Positions 8,020 through 15,811 of a stretch of 64,000 bases of DNA are shown here, piece after piece. Under the pieces are notes generated by a model. That model was not told the DNA's origin. It saw only the letters and a program-made list of their open reading frames with translations, and did no database searches. Origin of the DNA: Sphingobacteriales bacterium. Its GTDB lineage: Bacteria > Bacteroidota > Bacteroidia > Chitinophagales > Chitinophagaceae. Position numbers and translations under genes: made by a program. How positions within the stretch are numbered: position 1 is the first letter of the stretch; each line of letters starts with the position of its first letter. The stretch covers positions 1 to 64,000 of the forward strand of contig JACRJO010000013.1 in the NCBI GenBank assembly GCA_016219985.1. The letters run 5' to 3'.

Positions 8020-8409
8020 TCAACAATTCAACATCGCGGTCGCCTCAATCTCAATCAAATACTCCGGGCCGATCAGTCCCTTTACTTCGATCATGGAAGT
8101 ACAGGGTTTGATCTCCCTGAAAAATTCGCCATGCGCCTTTCCGTATTCTTCCCAGCGGGAGATATCGGTCACAAACATCCGGGTGCGGATCACATCCTTC
8201 ATCGAGGCCCCGGCGTTGGCCAGGACCCGCTCTATCTTCTCCAGGATATACTTGGTCTGGGCATAGGCGTCATCCCCGCCGACCAGTTCATTGTTTTCAT
8301 TAACCGCCACAGTTCCGGTTACTTCAACCAGGTTACCCGCTCTCACGGCCCGGCTATAGCCAACCAGATCTTCCCATTTGGCGCCGGAGGAATAATTAAT
8401 TCTTTCCAT
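8020..8409 (-). CDS. RidA-family (YjgF/Rid) protein
   Basis: A 129-residue member of the Rid superfamily, small trimeric proteins that hydrolyse reactive enamine/imine intermediates from PLP enzymes. Typical segments are GYSRAVRAGNLVEVTGTVA, QTKYILEKIERVLANAGASMKDVIRTRMFVTDI and a final IEIEATAML. The strictly conserved Arg of the RidA subgroup is in VIRTRMFV, so catalytic competence is plausible, although the C-terminal EA-T region is that of the Rid4-7 type as much as RidA. It starts three bases behind the exonuclease stop and is probably in one transcript with it. Confidence 0.9.
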   Translation of the reverse strand: MERINYSSGAKWEDLVGYSRAVRAGNLVEVTGTVAVNENNELVGGDDAYAQTKYILEKIERVLANAGASMKDVIRTRMFVTDISRWEEYGKAHGEFFREIKPCTSMIEVKGLIGPEYLIEIEATAMLNC

Positions 8410-8412
8410 CGT

Positions 8413-9126
8413 TTATTTGATTTCTATATTTTCTTCGCGAACAAGGGTCTCCCCGCCCATCCGCAGCAGGACCTGTGCTACCGTCACCACATCCTTCTGG
8501 CAATAGGTTACAATGCGGGGCAGGTTCTTTTCTTTCCAGTACACTTCCCAGACCATGCTGCCGTCAATATCATCTTTGGGTGTGGGGATACCCAGTGTAT
8601 GCGCCAGGAGATTGAGGGAGGTATAGCTTTTGAAATCCCCGAATTTCCAGAGCTCCATCGTATCGAGGTGACTGACTTCCCAGGGTTTTTTCCCGGCTAT
8701 GTTTAAAAGAGCGGGTATGGGTACGCTGTTCACGATCATGCGGCGGCAGAGATAGGGAAAGTCAAATTCCTTTCCATTATGGGCGCACAGAAAACGGCTG
8801 CCCCCGGCGGACCATTTCTTCAGCATTTCCGTGAATTCAGCCAGTACTATCTTTTCATCGTCCCCGGCAAAGGATTTCAGCAGCAGTTTTTTACCTGTTC
8901 CGCTGCCTTGTAAGAACCCGCAACTGATGCAGATGATCTTTCCGAATTCGGCATAGATCCCGGCGCGGGGATAAATGGCAGAGGCCGTCTCCTCTTCTTT
9001 GTTCCGGGTGAGGTATTGGGATTTATGCTCCCAGAGCTTTTTCCAGTCTTCCGCCAGTCCTTCGAACGCAGGCTGCTGCGGAACGGTTTCTATATCGAGG
9101 AAAAGAATATTGTTATACGGGAACAT
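8413..9126 (-). CDS. Predicted 3'-5' exonuclease, PolB-like DEDDy type
   Basis: A 237-residue RNase-H-fold exonuclease. Motif ExoI is LFLDIETVP at the N terminus, ExoII is FLCAHNGKEFDFPYL, and ExoIII is YCQKDVVTV, giving the four acidic residues and the Tyr of the DEDDy class; this is the stand-alone family related to the exonuclease domain of family B polymerases. I chose the ATG at 9126. A start 20 codons earlier would translate through the terminator hairpin at 9158-9174, which belongs to the preceding gene. It likely acts in DNA or RNA end processing; no partner is obvious. Confidence 0.88.
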   Translation of the reverse strand: MFPYNNILFLDIETVPQQPAFEGLAEDWKKLWEHKSQYLTRNKEEETASAIYPRAGIYAEFGKIICISCGFLQGSGTGKKLLLKSFAGDDEKIVLAEFTEMLKKWSAGGSRFLCAHNGKEFDFPYLCRRMIVNSVPIPALLNIAGKKPWEVSHLDTMELWKFGDFKSYTSLNLLAHTLGIPTPKDDIDGSMVWEVYWKEKNLPRIVTYCQKDVVTVAQVLLRMGGETLVREENIEIK

Positions 9127-9152
9127 AAAAGGGATTTGCGTTCTTAAAAGTA

Positions 9153-9174
9153 AAAAACCCCGGACAATCCGGGG
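9153..9174 (-). terminator. Rho-independent terminator after manC
   Basis: On the minus strand CCCCGG-ATTGT-CCGGGG is followed directly by TTTTTT (9152-9157). It lies about 30 bases after the stop of the mannose-1-phosphate guanylyltransferase and is a textbook intrinsic terminator. Confidence 0.88.
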
Positions 9175-9202
9175 TGTGTTCTGCACGGGATTTTTTGTTT
9201 TT

Positions 9203-10285
9203 TTACAGGAACTTATCGCCCATATTTCGTTTTACCTCGGCCACATATTCTTTTATTTCCTGTTCTTTCTCTTTTTTGCAGACCAGCAGCACATCCTTGG
9301 TGTCCACCAGGATAAATTCCTCCAGGCCCTGCAGCACCACCAGTTTATTGTCCGGTACATGTACCATGCAGTTCTTGGCGTCCATCACCATCACTTTTTT
9401 CCCGGCAACGGCATTGCCCCAGTAATCTTTTTCCATATTCTCCCAGGCGCTGTGCCAGGTGCCCAGGTCGCTCCAGGAAAAGCTGGCAGGGATCACGTAA
9501 ACATTATCGGCTTTTTCCATGACCCCAAAATCAATGGAGATATTGGTGCACTGGGGATAGATGCGGGCGGTAGCTTCCTGTTCCCCGTCGGTGTTGAAAT
9601 GGTCTTTTTCCGCCGCAAACACTTCGTACACTTCTGGCAGGTGTTTTTCAAAGGCGGCGAGAACGTTTTTAACCTTCCAGGTAAAGATGCCGGCGTTCCA
9701 GAGGAAATCACCACTGGCGATAAAGGCCCGGGCCAGCTCCGTATTCGGTTTTTCGGTAAAGGTTTTCACCTTGTACACTTCCGGGGCCGCTTCGGCTGTA
9801 TCATGCTGTATATAACCATAGCCCGTATTCGGGTAACTGGGTTTGATGCCGATGGTGACCAGGGCATTGATATGATCCACAAATTCAAAAGCCCGTTTGG
9901 CCGTGGCCAAAAACTCCCCGGTGTCGATGATCAGGTGATCGGCCGGGGCCGCGATCATCAATGCCTTGGGATCCTTTTGAATCAGCTTAAAAGCAATATA
10001 GGCGATACAGGGAGCCGTGTTCTTCCGGGAGGGCTCCGACAGCACATTGGCTTCGGGGATATCCGGCAACTGTTTTTTTACGATGCTTACATATTCATCC
10101 GCGGTAACCACATATATATTTTCTTTCGGCACCAGTTTGGTGTAGCGCTCAAAAGTTTGCTGGATCAGCGTTTTCCCGGTGCCCAGCACATCGAGGAATT
10201 GTTTGGGGTAATTCGTGCGGCTCATGGGCCAGAAACGGCTTCCGATCCCCCCCGCCATGATCGCTACGTAATGATGTTTGTTCAT
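9203..10285 (-). CDS. manC: Mannose-1-phosphate guanylyltransferase
   Basis: A 360-residue nucleotidyltransferase that makes GDP-mannose from mannose 1-phosphate and GTP, feeding exopolysaccharide, O-antigen and protein glycosylation. The N-terminal signature AGGIGSRFWPMSRTNYPKQF spans residues 11-30; PADHLI and NTGYGYIQ are further family motifs, and FSWSDLGTW is near residue 265. It lacks the C-terminal cupin isomerase domain of bifunctional ManC/AlgA enzymes, so it is the monofunctional form. It lies 81 bases downstream of kdsD on the same strand and ends in a clear intrinsic terminator. Confidence 0.95.
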   Translation of the reverse strand: MNKHHYVAIMAGGIGSRFWPMSRTNYPKQFLDVLGTGKTLIQQTFERYTKLVPKENIYVVTADEYVSIVKKQLPDIPEANVLSEPSRKNTAPCIAYIAFKLIQKDPKALMIAAPADHLIIDTGEFLATAKRAFEFVDHINALVTIGIKPSYPNTGYGYIQHDTAEAAPEVYKVKTFTEKPNTELARAFIASGDFLWNAGIFTWKVKNVLAAFEKHLPEVYEVFAAEKDHFNTDGEQEATARIYPQCTNISIDFGVMEKADNVYVIPASFSWSDLGTWHSAWENMEKDYWGNAVAGKKVMVMDAKNCMVHVPDNKLVVLQGLEEFILVDTKDVLLVCKKEKEQEIKEYVAEVKRNMGDKFL

Positions 10286-10366
10286 TATAAAAAATTAGTC
10301 AAAGGTCTGTTTCTGTATGATCAGTACGAAAGAGCTGTTGGTTATTACCCCGAACCTGCCGGAGGC

Positions 10367-11326
10367 CTAAATCAATCCTTCCCGGATCAGGTCGTGTAAA
10401 TGTATAATGCCCAGGTATTTCCCGTTATCAGTCACGGCGAGTTGCGAGATCCCGTGTTTTCTTAATACATCCAGCGCACTGATGGCCAGTTCTTCCGAAC
10501 CGATGGTCTTGGGATTTTTGGTCATGATATCTCCGGCTTTAACCGCCTCGATATCCTTGTTTTTTTCCAGCATCCGGCGAAGGTCCCCATCGGTGATAAT
10601 ACCGAGCAGGTTATTCTCCCCGTCTACGACGGCCGTAATCCCGAGTCTTTTTTGAGTGATTTCGACGATTACCTCTTTGAGTGTTTGGGTAACCAGCACT
10701 TTGGGCTTTTCATTATCGGCAAACAGGTCCGCCACCCGGAGGTATAATTTTTTTCCCAGGGATCCGCCGGGATGGAATTTGGCAAAATCCATGGTCTGAA
10801 ACCCGTTCAGTTCCATCAGGCAGATGGCCATGGCATCGCCCATCACGAGCTGGGCCGTTGTACTGCTGGTGGGGGCCAGGTTGTTTGGACAGGCTTCCTG
10901 TTCCACGCTGGTGTTCAGAACGATCGAGGCGTTCCGGGCCAGGTAAGAAGCGGTATTCCCCACCATCGCGATCAGGGTATTCCCGAAATTCCGGATCAGG
11001 GGTACCAGCACTTTGATCTCGGGGCTCTCCCCGCTTTTGCTGATGATGATGACCACATCGTTTTGCTGCACCATCCCCAGGTCGCCGTGGATAGCATCCG
11101 CCGCATGCATAAATATGGAAGGGGTGCCGGTGGAGTTAAAGGTGGCCACGATTTTCTGGGCAATAATGGCGCTTTTGCCAATGCCACTGACCACTACCCG
11201 GCCTTTTCCGGAGAAAACAGCCCTGACGGCCTGTTCGAAATCATCGTTGATAAAAGCGGCCAGGCCAGCAACCGAACTGGCTTCCAACTCTATGGTTTTT
11301 AGGGCCACCTGTTTAATTGACGCCAT
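10367..11326 (-). CDS. kdsD: D-arabinose-5-phosphate isomerase (KpsF/GutQ family)
   Basis: A 319-residue SIS-domain isomerase followed by two CBS domains, the family layout. SIS region: GKGRVVVSGIGKSAIIAQKI, STGTPSIFMHAADAIHGDLGM and ISKSGESPE; CBS repeats occupy about 200-319. It converts ribulose 5-phosphate to arabinose 5-phosphate, the first step to Kdo for lipopolysaccharide. Together with manC downstream it forms a small surface-sugar unit. A TAATTTTG -7 box (11337-11344) sits only ten bases before the ATG. Confidence 0.93.
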   Translation of the reverse strand: MASIKQVALKTIELEASSVAGLAAFINDDFEQAVRAVFSGKGRVVVSGIGKSAIIAQKIVATFNSTGTPSIFMHAADAIHGDLGMVQQNDVVIIISKSGESPEIKVLVPLIRNFGNTLIAMVGNTASYLARNASIVLNTSVEQEACPNNLAPTSSTTAQLVMGDAMAICLMELNGFQTMDFAKFHPGGSLGKKLYLRVADLFADNEKPKVLVTQTLKEVIVEITQKRLGITAVVDGENNLLGIITDGDLRRMLEKNKDIEAVKAGDIMTKNPKTIGSEELAISALDVLRKHGISQLAVTDNGKYLGIIHLHDLIREGLI

Positions 11327-11336
11327 AATAATGCGC

Positions 11337-11344
11337 CAAAATTA
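11337..11344 (-). promoter_or_regulatory. Putative -7 box of kdsD; rest of 11345-11665 empty
   Basis: TAATTTTG on the minus strand matches TAnnTTTG and ends ten bases before the kdsD ATG; no convincing TTG -33 element is seen at the right distance. The remainder of the divergent gap up to recQ at 11666 shows no gene, repeat or clear plus-strand promoter. Confidence 0.5.
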
Positions 11345-11665
11345 GAGATAATTAGGGGGAAACCGGGTTTTGTATTGAGGAAGCTCATTTTTAACAAAGG
11401 GGCTGCCAAAGACCGGCAAAGATTCGTAAATTCGCCATCCCTTTGACGGGGCCTGGTTGGGACAGGAATTCCTGCACGCATCACTGCAGCCCGAAACCCC
11501 GGCCATTATAACCATCCCGCGAAACAAAAACCACCAACCTTGCAACCTGCCGTGAAAAAAACCGGCCGATCCTGAAGCGGTTCGGCTAAAAATAAGTATC
11601 TTAAATAACCTGCATATTACCGATGCATCGTCCGGAAGGACATCCTATGATGAAAAACTAGAGAA

Positions 11666-13930
11666 ATGGCAACAACCGTAAAGAAAGCCGCGGCAAAAAA
11701 AGCAACGAAAGCAAAGGAAACAACCGCCAGCAAAAAAAGTCGATTCGATCTGCACGCCGCACTGCATGAATATTTCGGATTTGATAAATTCAAGGGCACA
11801 CAGGAAAAAGCCATCGAGTCCCTGCTCGCCGGTCACGATACCTTTGTGATCATGCCCACCGGGGGCGGTAAAAGCCTCTGTTACCAATTGCCGGCCCTGG
11901 TCAGCGAAGGGGTGGCCATTATCGTTTCTCCCCTGATCGCCCTGATGAAGAACCAGGTGGACCTGGTCCGGGGTTATAGCAGCAATGACGAGGTGGCGCA
12001 TTTCCTGAATTCCACCCTGAATAAAAAAGAGACCAAAGAAGTACACGACGACCTGCTGGGTGGCAAAACAAAAATGCTCTATGTGGCGCCGGAAACCCTG
12101 ACCAAGCAGGAGAACCTGGAATTCTTTTCCGACCTGAAGATCTCCTTTTTTGCCGTGGACGAAGCCCACTGTATTTCCGAGTGGGGCCATGATTTCCGTC
12201 CCGAATACCGCCGCCTGCGGGAAATGATGATCCAGATAAATCCCGACATCCCGGTGATCGCCCTCACGGCCACGGCCACCCCCAAGGTCCAGAGCGATAT
12301 TATCAAGAACCTGGACCTCCGGAACCCTAACGTGTTTATTTCTTCCTTCAACCGGCCCAATCTTTATTACGAGGTATTACCCAAGATAAAAAAGGCACAG
12401 ACCGATGAAAACATTGTCCGCTTTATAAAAAGTATGAAGGGGAAAAGCGGGATCATTTATACACTCAATCGCAAGACCACGGAAGAGCTTGCCGATATTT
12501 TGATGGCCAATGGAATAAAAGCCGTGGCGTATCATGCCGGGCTCGACAGCAAGCTGAGGGCCGACCGGCAGGACCAGTTTCTCGGGGAAGATGTGCAGGT
12601 GATCTGTGCCACCATCGCCTTTGGGATGGGGATCGACAAACCCGATATCCGCTTTGTGATCCACTATAATATTCCCAAATCCATTGAGAACTACTACCAG
12701 GAAACCGGCCGCGCCGGAAGGGACGGCCTCGAGGGAAAATGTTTGCTTTATTATTCCCATAAGGATGTCAGCAAACTGGAGCACCTGATGCGGGACAAGC
12801 CCCTTAGTGAAAGGGAAGTAGGAGCCCAATTGATCAATGAGACCGTGGCCTTTGCCGAAACCGGTGTTTGCCGCCGCAAGATCCTCATGAGTTATTTTGG
12901 GGAGGAATATGAAAAGGAGAACTGCGGGCATTGCGATAACTGTAAGCACCCGAAAGAGCGGATCGAAGCCAAAGATGAAACCGTACTGGTGCTGAAAGCT
13001 ATCAAGGAGCTGGATGAGCGTTTTGCCACCGATTATGTGGTGCAGATCATCAGCGGGAAACTCACCCCGCAGATCCAGATGTTCCGTCACGACGGGCTCC
13101 CGGCCTTTGCCAGCGGGAACGACCGCGACAATCATTTCTGGAACTCCCTGATCCGGCAGATGATACTGGAGGGGCTGCTGACAAAGGATATAGAGGAATA
13201 CGGGGTGCTCAAGTTCACAAAAAAGGCCGAAGCCTTTTTGAAAAAGCCCAAGTCCTTCAAGATTGTACTGAATAATTTATACGATGACGCCAATGCCGAC
13301 GATGAGGAAGCGACCGAAGCATCCAATGGCGCCGCAACGGATGAGCGCCTGTTTGACATGCTGAAGGAGCTGCGGCAGAAAGAGGCGAAGCGGAAAAGCC
13401 TGCCGCCTTTCGTGATCTTCCTCGAATCATCCCTGCAGGATATGGCTACTTTCTATCCCGTGACCATGGAGGGATTGGAAAAATGCCAGGGAGTCAGCAA
13501 GGGGAAGGCCCTGAAATACGGAAAACCCTTTGTGGACCTGATCGCGAGGTACGTGGAGGAGAACAATATTGAGCGGCCCGATGATTTTGTGATGAAGAGC
13601 GTGGTGAACAAGAGCGGCAACAAGGTTTATATCATTCAAAACACGGATAAAAAGGTTTCCCTCGAAACCATTGCCAAGAACAAGGGCTGGAGGATGGATG
13701 AGATGCTCGAGGAAATGGAGACCATCGCGGCCAGTGGCACCAAGCTGAACCTGGATTATGCCATTGACGAGATGCTGGATGAGGACGACCAGGACGAGAT
13801 CATCGAATATTTCAAGAGTTGCGAGACCTCATCCCTGCAGGTGGCCCAGGACGAGCTGGCGGAATACAATTTCAACTGGGAGCAGCTGAAGATCATGCGG
13901 ATCAAGTTCTTAAGCGAATACGGCATGTAG
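11666..13930 (+). CDS. recQ: ATP-dependent DNA helicase RecQ
   Basis: A 754-residue superfamily 2 helicase for recombination and fork repair. After a Lys/Ala-rich, DNA-binding-like N-terminal tail of about 27 residues come motif I TGGGKSLCYQ, motif II DEAHCISEWGHDFRPEY, motif III LTATATP, and motif VI QETGRAGRDG. The RQC zinc site is visible as CRRKILMSYFG...CGHCDNC, followed by a winged helix. A C-terminal HRDC-like region (about 570-650) and an extra 100-residue acidic tail follow, as in many Bacteroidota RecQ proteins. It is monocistronic and divergent from kdsD. Confidence 0.96.
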   Translation: MATTVKKAAAKKATKAKETTASKKSRFDLHAALHEYFGFDKFKGTQEKAIESLLAGHDTFVIMPTGGGKSLCYQLPALVSEGVAIIVSPLIALMKNQVDLVRGYSSNDEVAHFLNSTLNKKETKEVHDDLLGGKTKMLYVAPETLTKQENLEFFSDLKISFFAVDEAHCISEWGHDFRPEYRRLREMMIQINPDIPVIALTATATPKVQSDIIKNLDLRNPNVFISSFNRPNLYYEVLPKIKKAQTDENIVRFIKSMKGKSGIIYTLNRKTTEELADILMANGIKAVAYHAGLDSKLRADRQDQFLGEDVQVICATIAFGMGIDKPDIRFVIHYNIPKSIENYYQETGRAGRDGLEGKCLLYYSHKDVSKLEHLMRDKPLSEREVGAQLINETVAFAETGVCRRKILMSYFGEEYEKENCGHCDNCKHPKERIEAKDETVLVLKAIKELDERFATDYVVQIISGKLTPQIQMFRHDGLPAFASGNDRDNHFWNSLIRQMILEGLLTKDIEEYGVLKFTKKAEAFLKKPKSFKIVLNNLYDDANADDEEATEASNGAATDERLFDMLKELRQKEAKRKSLPPFVIFLESSLQDMATFYPVTMEGLEKCQGVSKGKALKYGKPFVDLIARYVEENNIERPDDFVMKSVVNKSGNKVYIIQNTDKKVSLETIAKNKGWRMDEMLEEMETIAASGTKLNLDYAIDEMLDEDDQDEIIEYFKSCETSSLQVAQDELAEYNFNWEQLKIMRIKFLSEYGM

Positions 13931-13981
13931 TCCCGGCCCCGGAGCTATAGCCCCGGAAACCAAACTTTTATATGCATTTTC

Positions 13982-14014
13982 TTGTGGATTTCTTGTGAAT
14001 TCCCTCTATATTTG
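13982..14014 (+). promoter_or_regulatory. Candidate promoter for tRNA-Phe
   Basis: TTG at 13982-13984, a 22-base spacer and TATATTTG at 14007-14014 fit the Bacteroidota consensus. It lies about 230 bases before the tRNA; the gap is filled by three palindromic repeats, so the transcript would carry a long structured leader. Whether a nearer promoter exists is unclear. Confidence 0.5.
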
Positions 14015-14046
14015 CAGCCCAAAACGTTGCTAAGGCCTAAGGCCAA

Positions 14047-14237
14047 CCCTCCTTCGCTAAAGCTACGGAGGGTAAGAAGCGATCCGGGACCTTGAAATAC
14101 AAAAGTTTGCAGGGCTTCCACTTGTGAACTTTTGTGTGAAAAGGCAAAACCCTCCTTCGCTAATTCACTCTCCGAAACTTCAGTGTAGGAGAGAGCTACG
14201 GGGGGGTAAAACCCTCCTTCGCTAAAGCTACGGAGGG
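14047..14237. repeat. Three CCCTCC...GGAGGG palindromes, one with a nested palindrome
   Basis: Copies at 14047-14072 and 14212-14237 are identical over their 26 bases (CCCTCCTTCGCTAAAG core, closing in CTACGGAGGG). The middle copy, 14150-14207, has the same ends but is split by an extra segment of about 32 bases that is itself palindromic (CTCTCC...GGAGAG). They lie between recQ and tRNA-Phe. Confidence 0.85.
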
Positions 14238-14242
14238 TAAGA

Positions 14243-14315
14243 GGTGCGGTAGCTCAGTCGGTAGAGCAAAGGACTGAAAATCCTTGTGTCGGCGGTTCGA
14301 TCCCGCCCCACACCA
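14243..14315 (+). tRNA. tRNA-Phe (anticodon GAA)
   Basis: A 73-nt cloverleaf: acceptor GGTGCGG (14243-14249) with CCACACC (14308-14314), D arm GCTC...GAGC, anticodon arm AAGGA-CTGAAAA-TCCTT with GAA, a five-base variable loop, and T arm GGCGG-TTCGATC-CCGCC. The discriminator base is A and CCA is not encoded. One acceptor pair (fifth position, C opposite A) is mismatched, which is unusual but does not stop the fold. An intrinsic terminator follows directly. Confidence 0.96.
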
Positions 14316-14327
14316 CAACAACAAAAT

Positions 14328-14352
14328 AAAACCCACGCTGGTCGTGGGTTTT
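14328..14352 (+). terminator. Intrinsic terminator after tRNA-Phe
   Basis: AAAACCCACG (14328-14337) and CGTGGGTTTT (14343-14352) form a ten-pair stem with a five-base loop and a T-rich 3' arm, 13 bases behind the tRNA. Confidence 0.85.
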
Positions 14353-14501
14353 GTCATTTGGTGAGCAGAAACCTTTGATTCTTAGTTTAGAAACTCCCCA
14401 AACCTCCTGATTCACCCCCAGGCTTCTTTATAACTCGTGTGTGTTTCTCCCTGGTATCCTTGATATAACAATTGCCAGCCCCCGTTATTGTCCATACGAT
14501 C

Positions 14502-14729
14502 TTAGCGGCTCGTTGTTCTTTTCTTGTCATTTACATATTCCAGGATATCGCCGGGCTGACAGTCCAATGCTTTACAAATGGCGTCTAAGGTGCTGAAACG
14601 AATGGCTCTCGCCTTACCGGTCTTTAAGATAGAAAGGTTTGATAATGTCAGATCAACCCTTTCAGAAAGTTCATTCAGGGAAATTTTTCGTTTGGCCATC
14701 ATTACGTCTAAGTTTACAATGATCGGCAT
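14502..14729 (-). CDS. Small Cro/C1-type HTH transcriptional regulator
   Basis: A 75-residue XRE-family helix-turn-helix protein of the short kind (PIIVNLDVMMAKRKISLNELSERVDLT, then LSILKTGKARAIRFSTLDAICKALDCQPGDILEY). Such regulators are regularly found next to a DUF2975 membrane protein, as here with a three-base gap, and the two probably form one operon in which the membrane protein controls or senses for the regulator. Targets are unknown. Confidence 0.9.
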   Translation of the reverse strand: MPIIVNLDVMMAKRKISLNELSERVDLTLSNLSILKTGKARAIRFSTLDAICKALDCQPGDILEYVNDKKRTTSR

Positions 14730-14732
14730 AGC

Positions 14733-15212
14733 TTAAATTGTTAAATCGTTTTCAGATTTCATATCGATGGCATTCTGCAGGATTTTTTGAAATATTGCCG
14801 CAGCAGTGGCCACCACAACAGCTACAAATGTGGTTACGATACAAATGGCAAGAAAACCCGCGGGGTCGTCCTCTTTACTATGGAGGACCCTGATGAAGAT
14901 CCCTGCTGCCACAATTAAAGCACTTAAGACGAGGGCACAATACTTTATGCTCTTTAGGGCCCCGACAGCACCTGGGGAGAATACTTTATTTTGCCCGATG
15001 TATCCAAGTAATTTGTACGCCTTATACAACGCAACAAAAAAAGCGATGGACGATGCATATCCATACAAAATGAAGGGGTCGGCGTAAATGCTGAACAAAT
15101 CTAAATTCTTTGCCCGCCCCTCGGTCAGGGGAAGCCGGATCATAATGACAAGCGCTGCGATGCCGATAAGCACGACGGCTGCCTGAAGAAAAAGTATGGA
15201 AATTCTTTTCAT
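14733..15212 (-). CDS. DUF2975-domain membrane protein
   Basis: A 159-residue protein with four predicted membrane helices (about 7-27, 47-67, 92-110 and 122-145). The second helix pair contains YGYASSIAFFVALYKAYKLL and KVFSPGAVGALKSIKYCA, both typical of DUF2975. It is encoded just upstream of a small HTH protein, the standard pairing for this family. The biochemical role is not known; a membrane partner of the HTH regulator is inferred from context only. Confidence 0.85.
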   Translation of the reverse strand: MKRISILFLQAAVVLIGIAALVIMIRLPLTEGRAKNLDLFSIYADPFILYGYASSIAFFVALYKAYKLLGYIGQNKVFSPGAVGALKSIKYCALVLSALIVAAGIFIRVLHSKEDDPAGFLAICIVTTFVAVVVATAAAIFQKILQNAIDMKSENDLTI

Positions 15213-15395
15213 AATGACTTTTAAATTTTAGGACATACCGCAAAAATAATAAAAAATTATTGATAAACGGTAAATATTTTGTGTTTATAGTGAAATTTGC
15301 AGAATGTTGGCCTCTTGGCGTAATAAAACCTACAAATTAGTGTTTGACTTATCAGGCTATCAGGATCAGCCTTGGTTTAGAAAGCCCGGCTGCTA

Positions 15396-15663
15396 AAGGC
15401 TTGCACTGTTAGGTGCATACCCGGACTCATGGAGCAAATGCGGCCGGATAGTTCCATCTCTCTTCAGCATCTTACTGGCGGTTATGGCTGCGTTTATGTA
15501 CAAGCGGGTTGACCCTGATCAATGCAGGAATAGCCCGGAATATCTGCCTGTACGGGTCGGGATTACGGGGGCCGTTGTATTTGCGGGAACTATCTTTTAC
15601 CGTTGGCCAGTTTTGTTGCCGGTTTTTAATAGTGATCATAAATTGAAGCCTGCCGGAAAATAA
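15396..15663 (+). pseudogene. Fragment of an unrecognised membrane-protein gene
   Basis: An open frame without an early start codon runs from about 15396 to the TAA at 15661-15663. Its translation contains LFSILLAVMAAFMYKRVDP and a second hydrophobic stretch, VGITGAVVFAGTIFYRWPVL. Only an internal ATG at 15484 is available, giving 59 residues. The two helices and sensible codon pattern suggest the 3' end of a decayed gene, or a small membrane protein. The rest of 15213-15811 holds no other gene that I can support. Confidence 0.3.
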
Positions 15664-15811
15664 AATTACCTTTAGTCATCCTGCTGCTTATCCTGTATAA
15701 AAGGAAGCAAGCGGGTGCTGTCACGGAGCCCTGTCAATGTAATCATAGAATATTTATTTTTGCTGTTAACGCCCTATGGTATTTTTTGTCTTTATTCCCT
15801 CCTTATTTAAC

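Noticed and set aside
8975..10399. 474-codon open frame on the plus strand opposite the exonuclease and manC
   Set aside because: It is antisense to two certain genes, and its composition (rich in His, Phe and Gly) is the usual mirror of a minus-strand gene.
13931..13960. Intrinsic terminator behind recQ (CCCCGG repeats)
   Set aside because: The two CCCCGG words are direct, not inverted in a usable way, and no T run follows.
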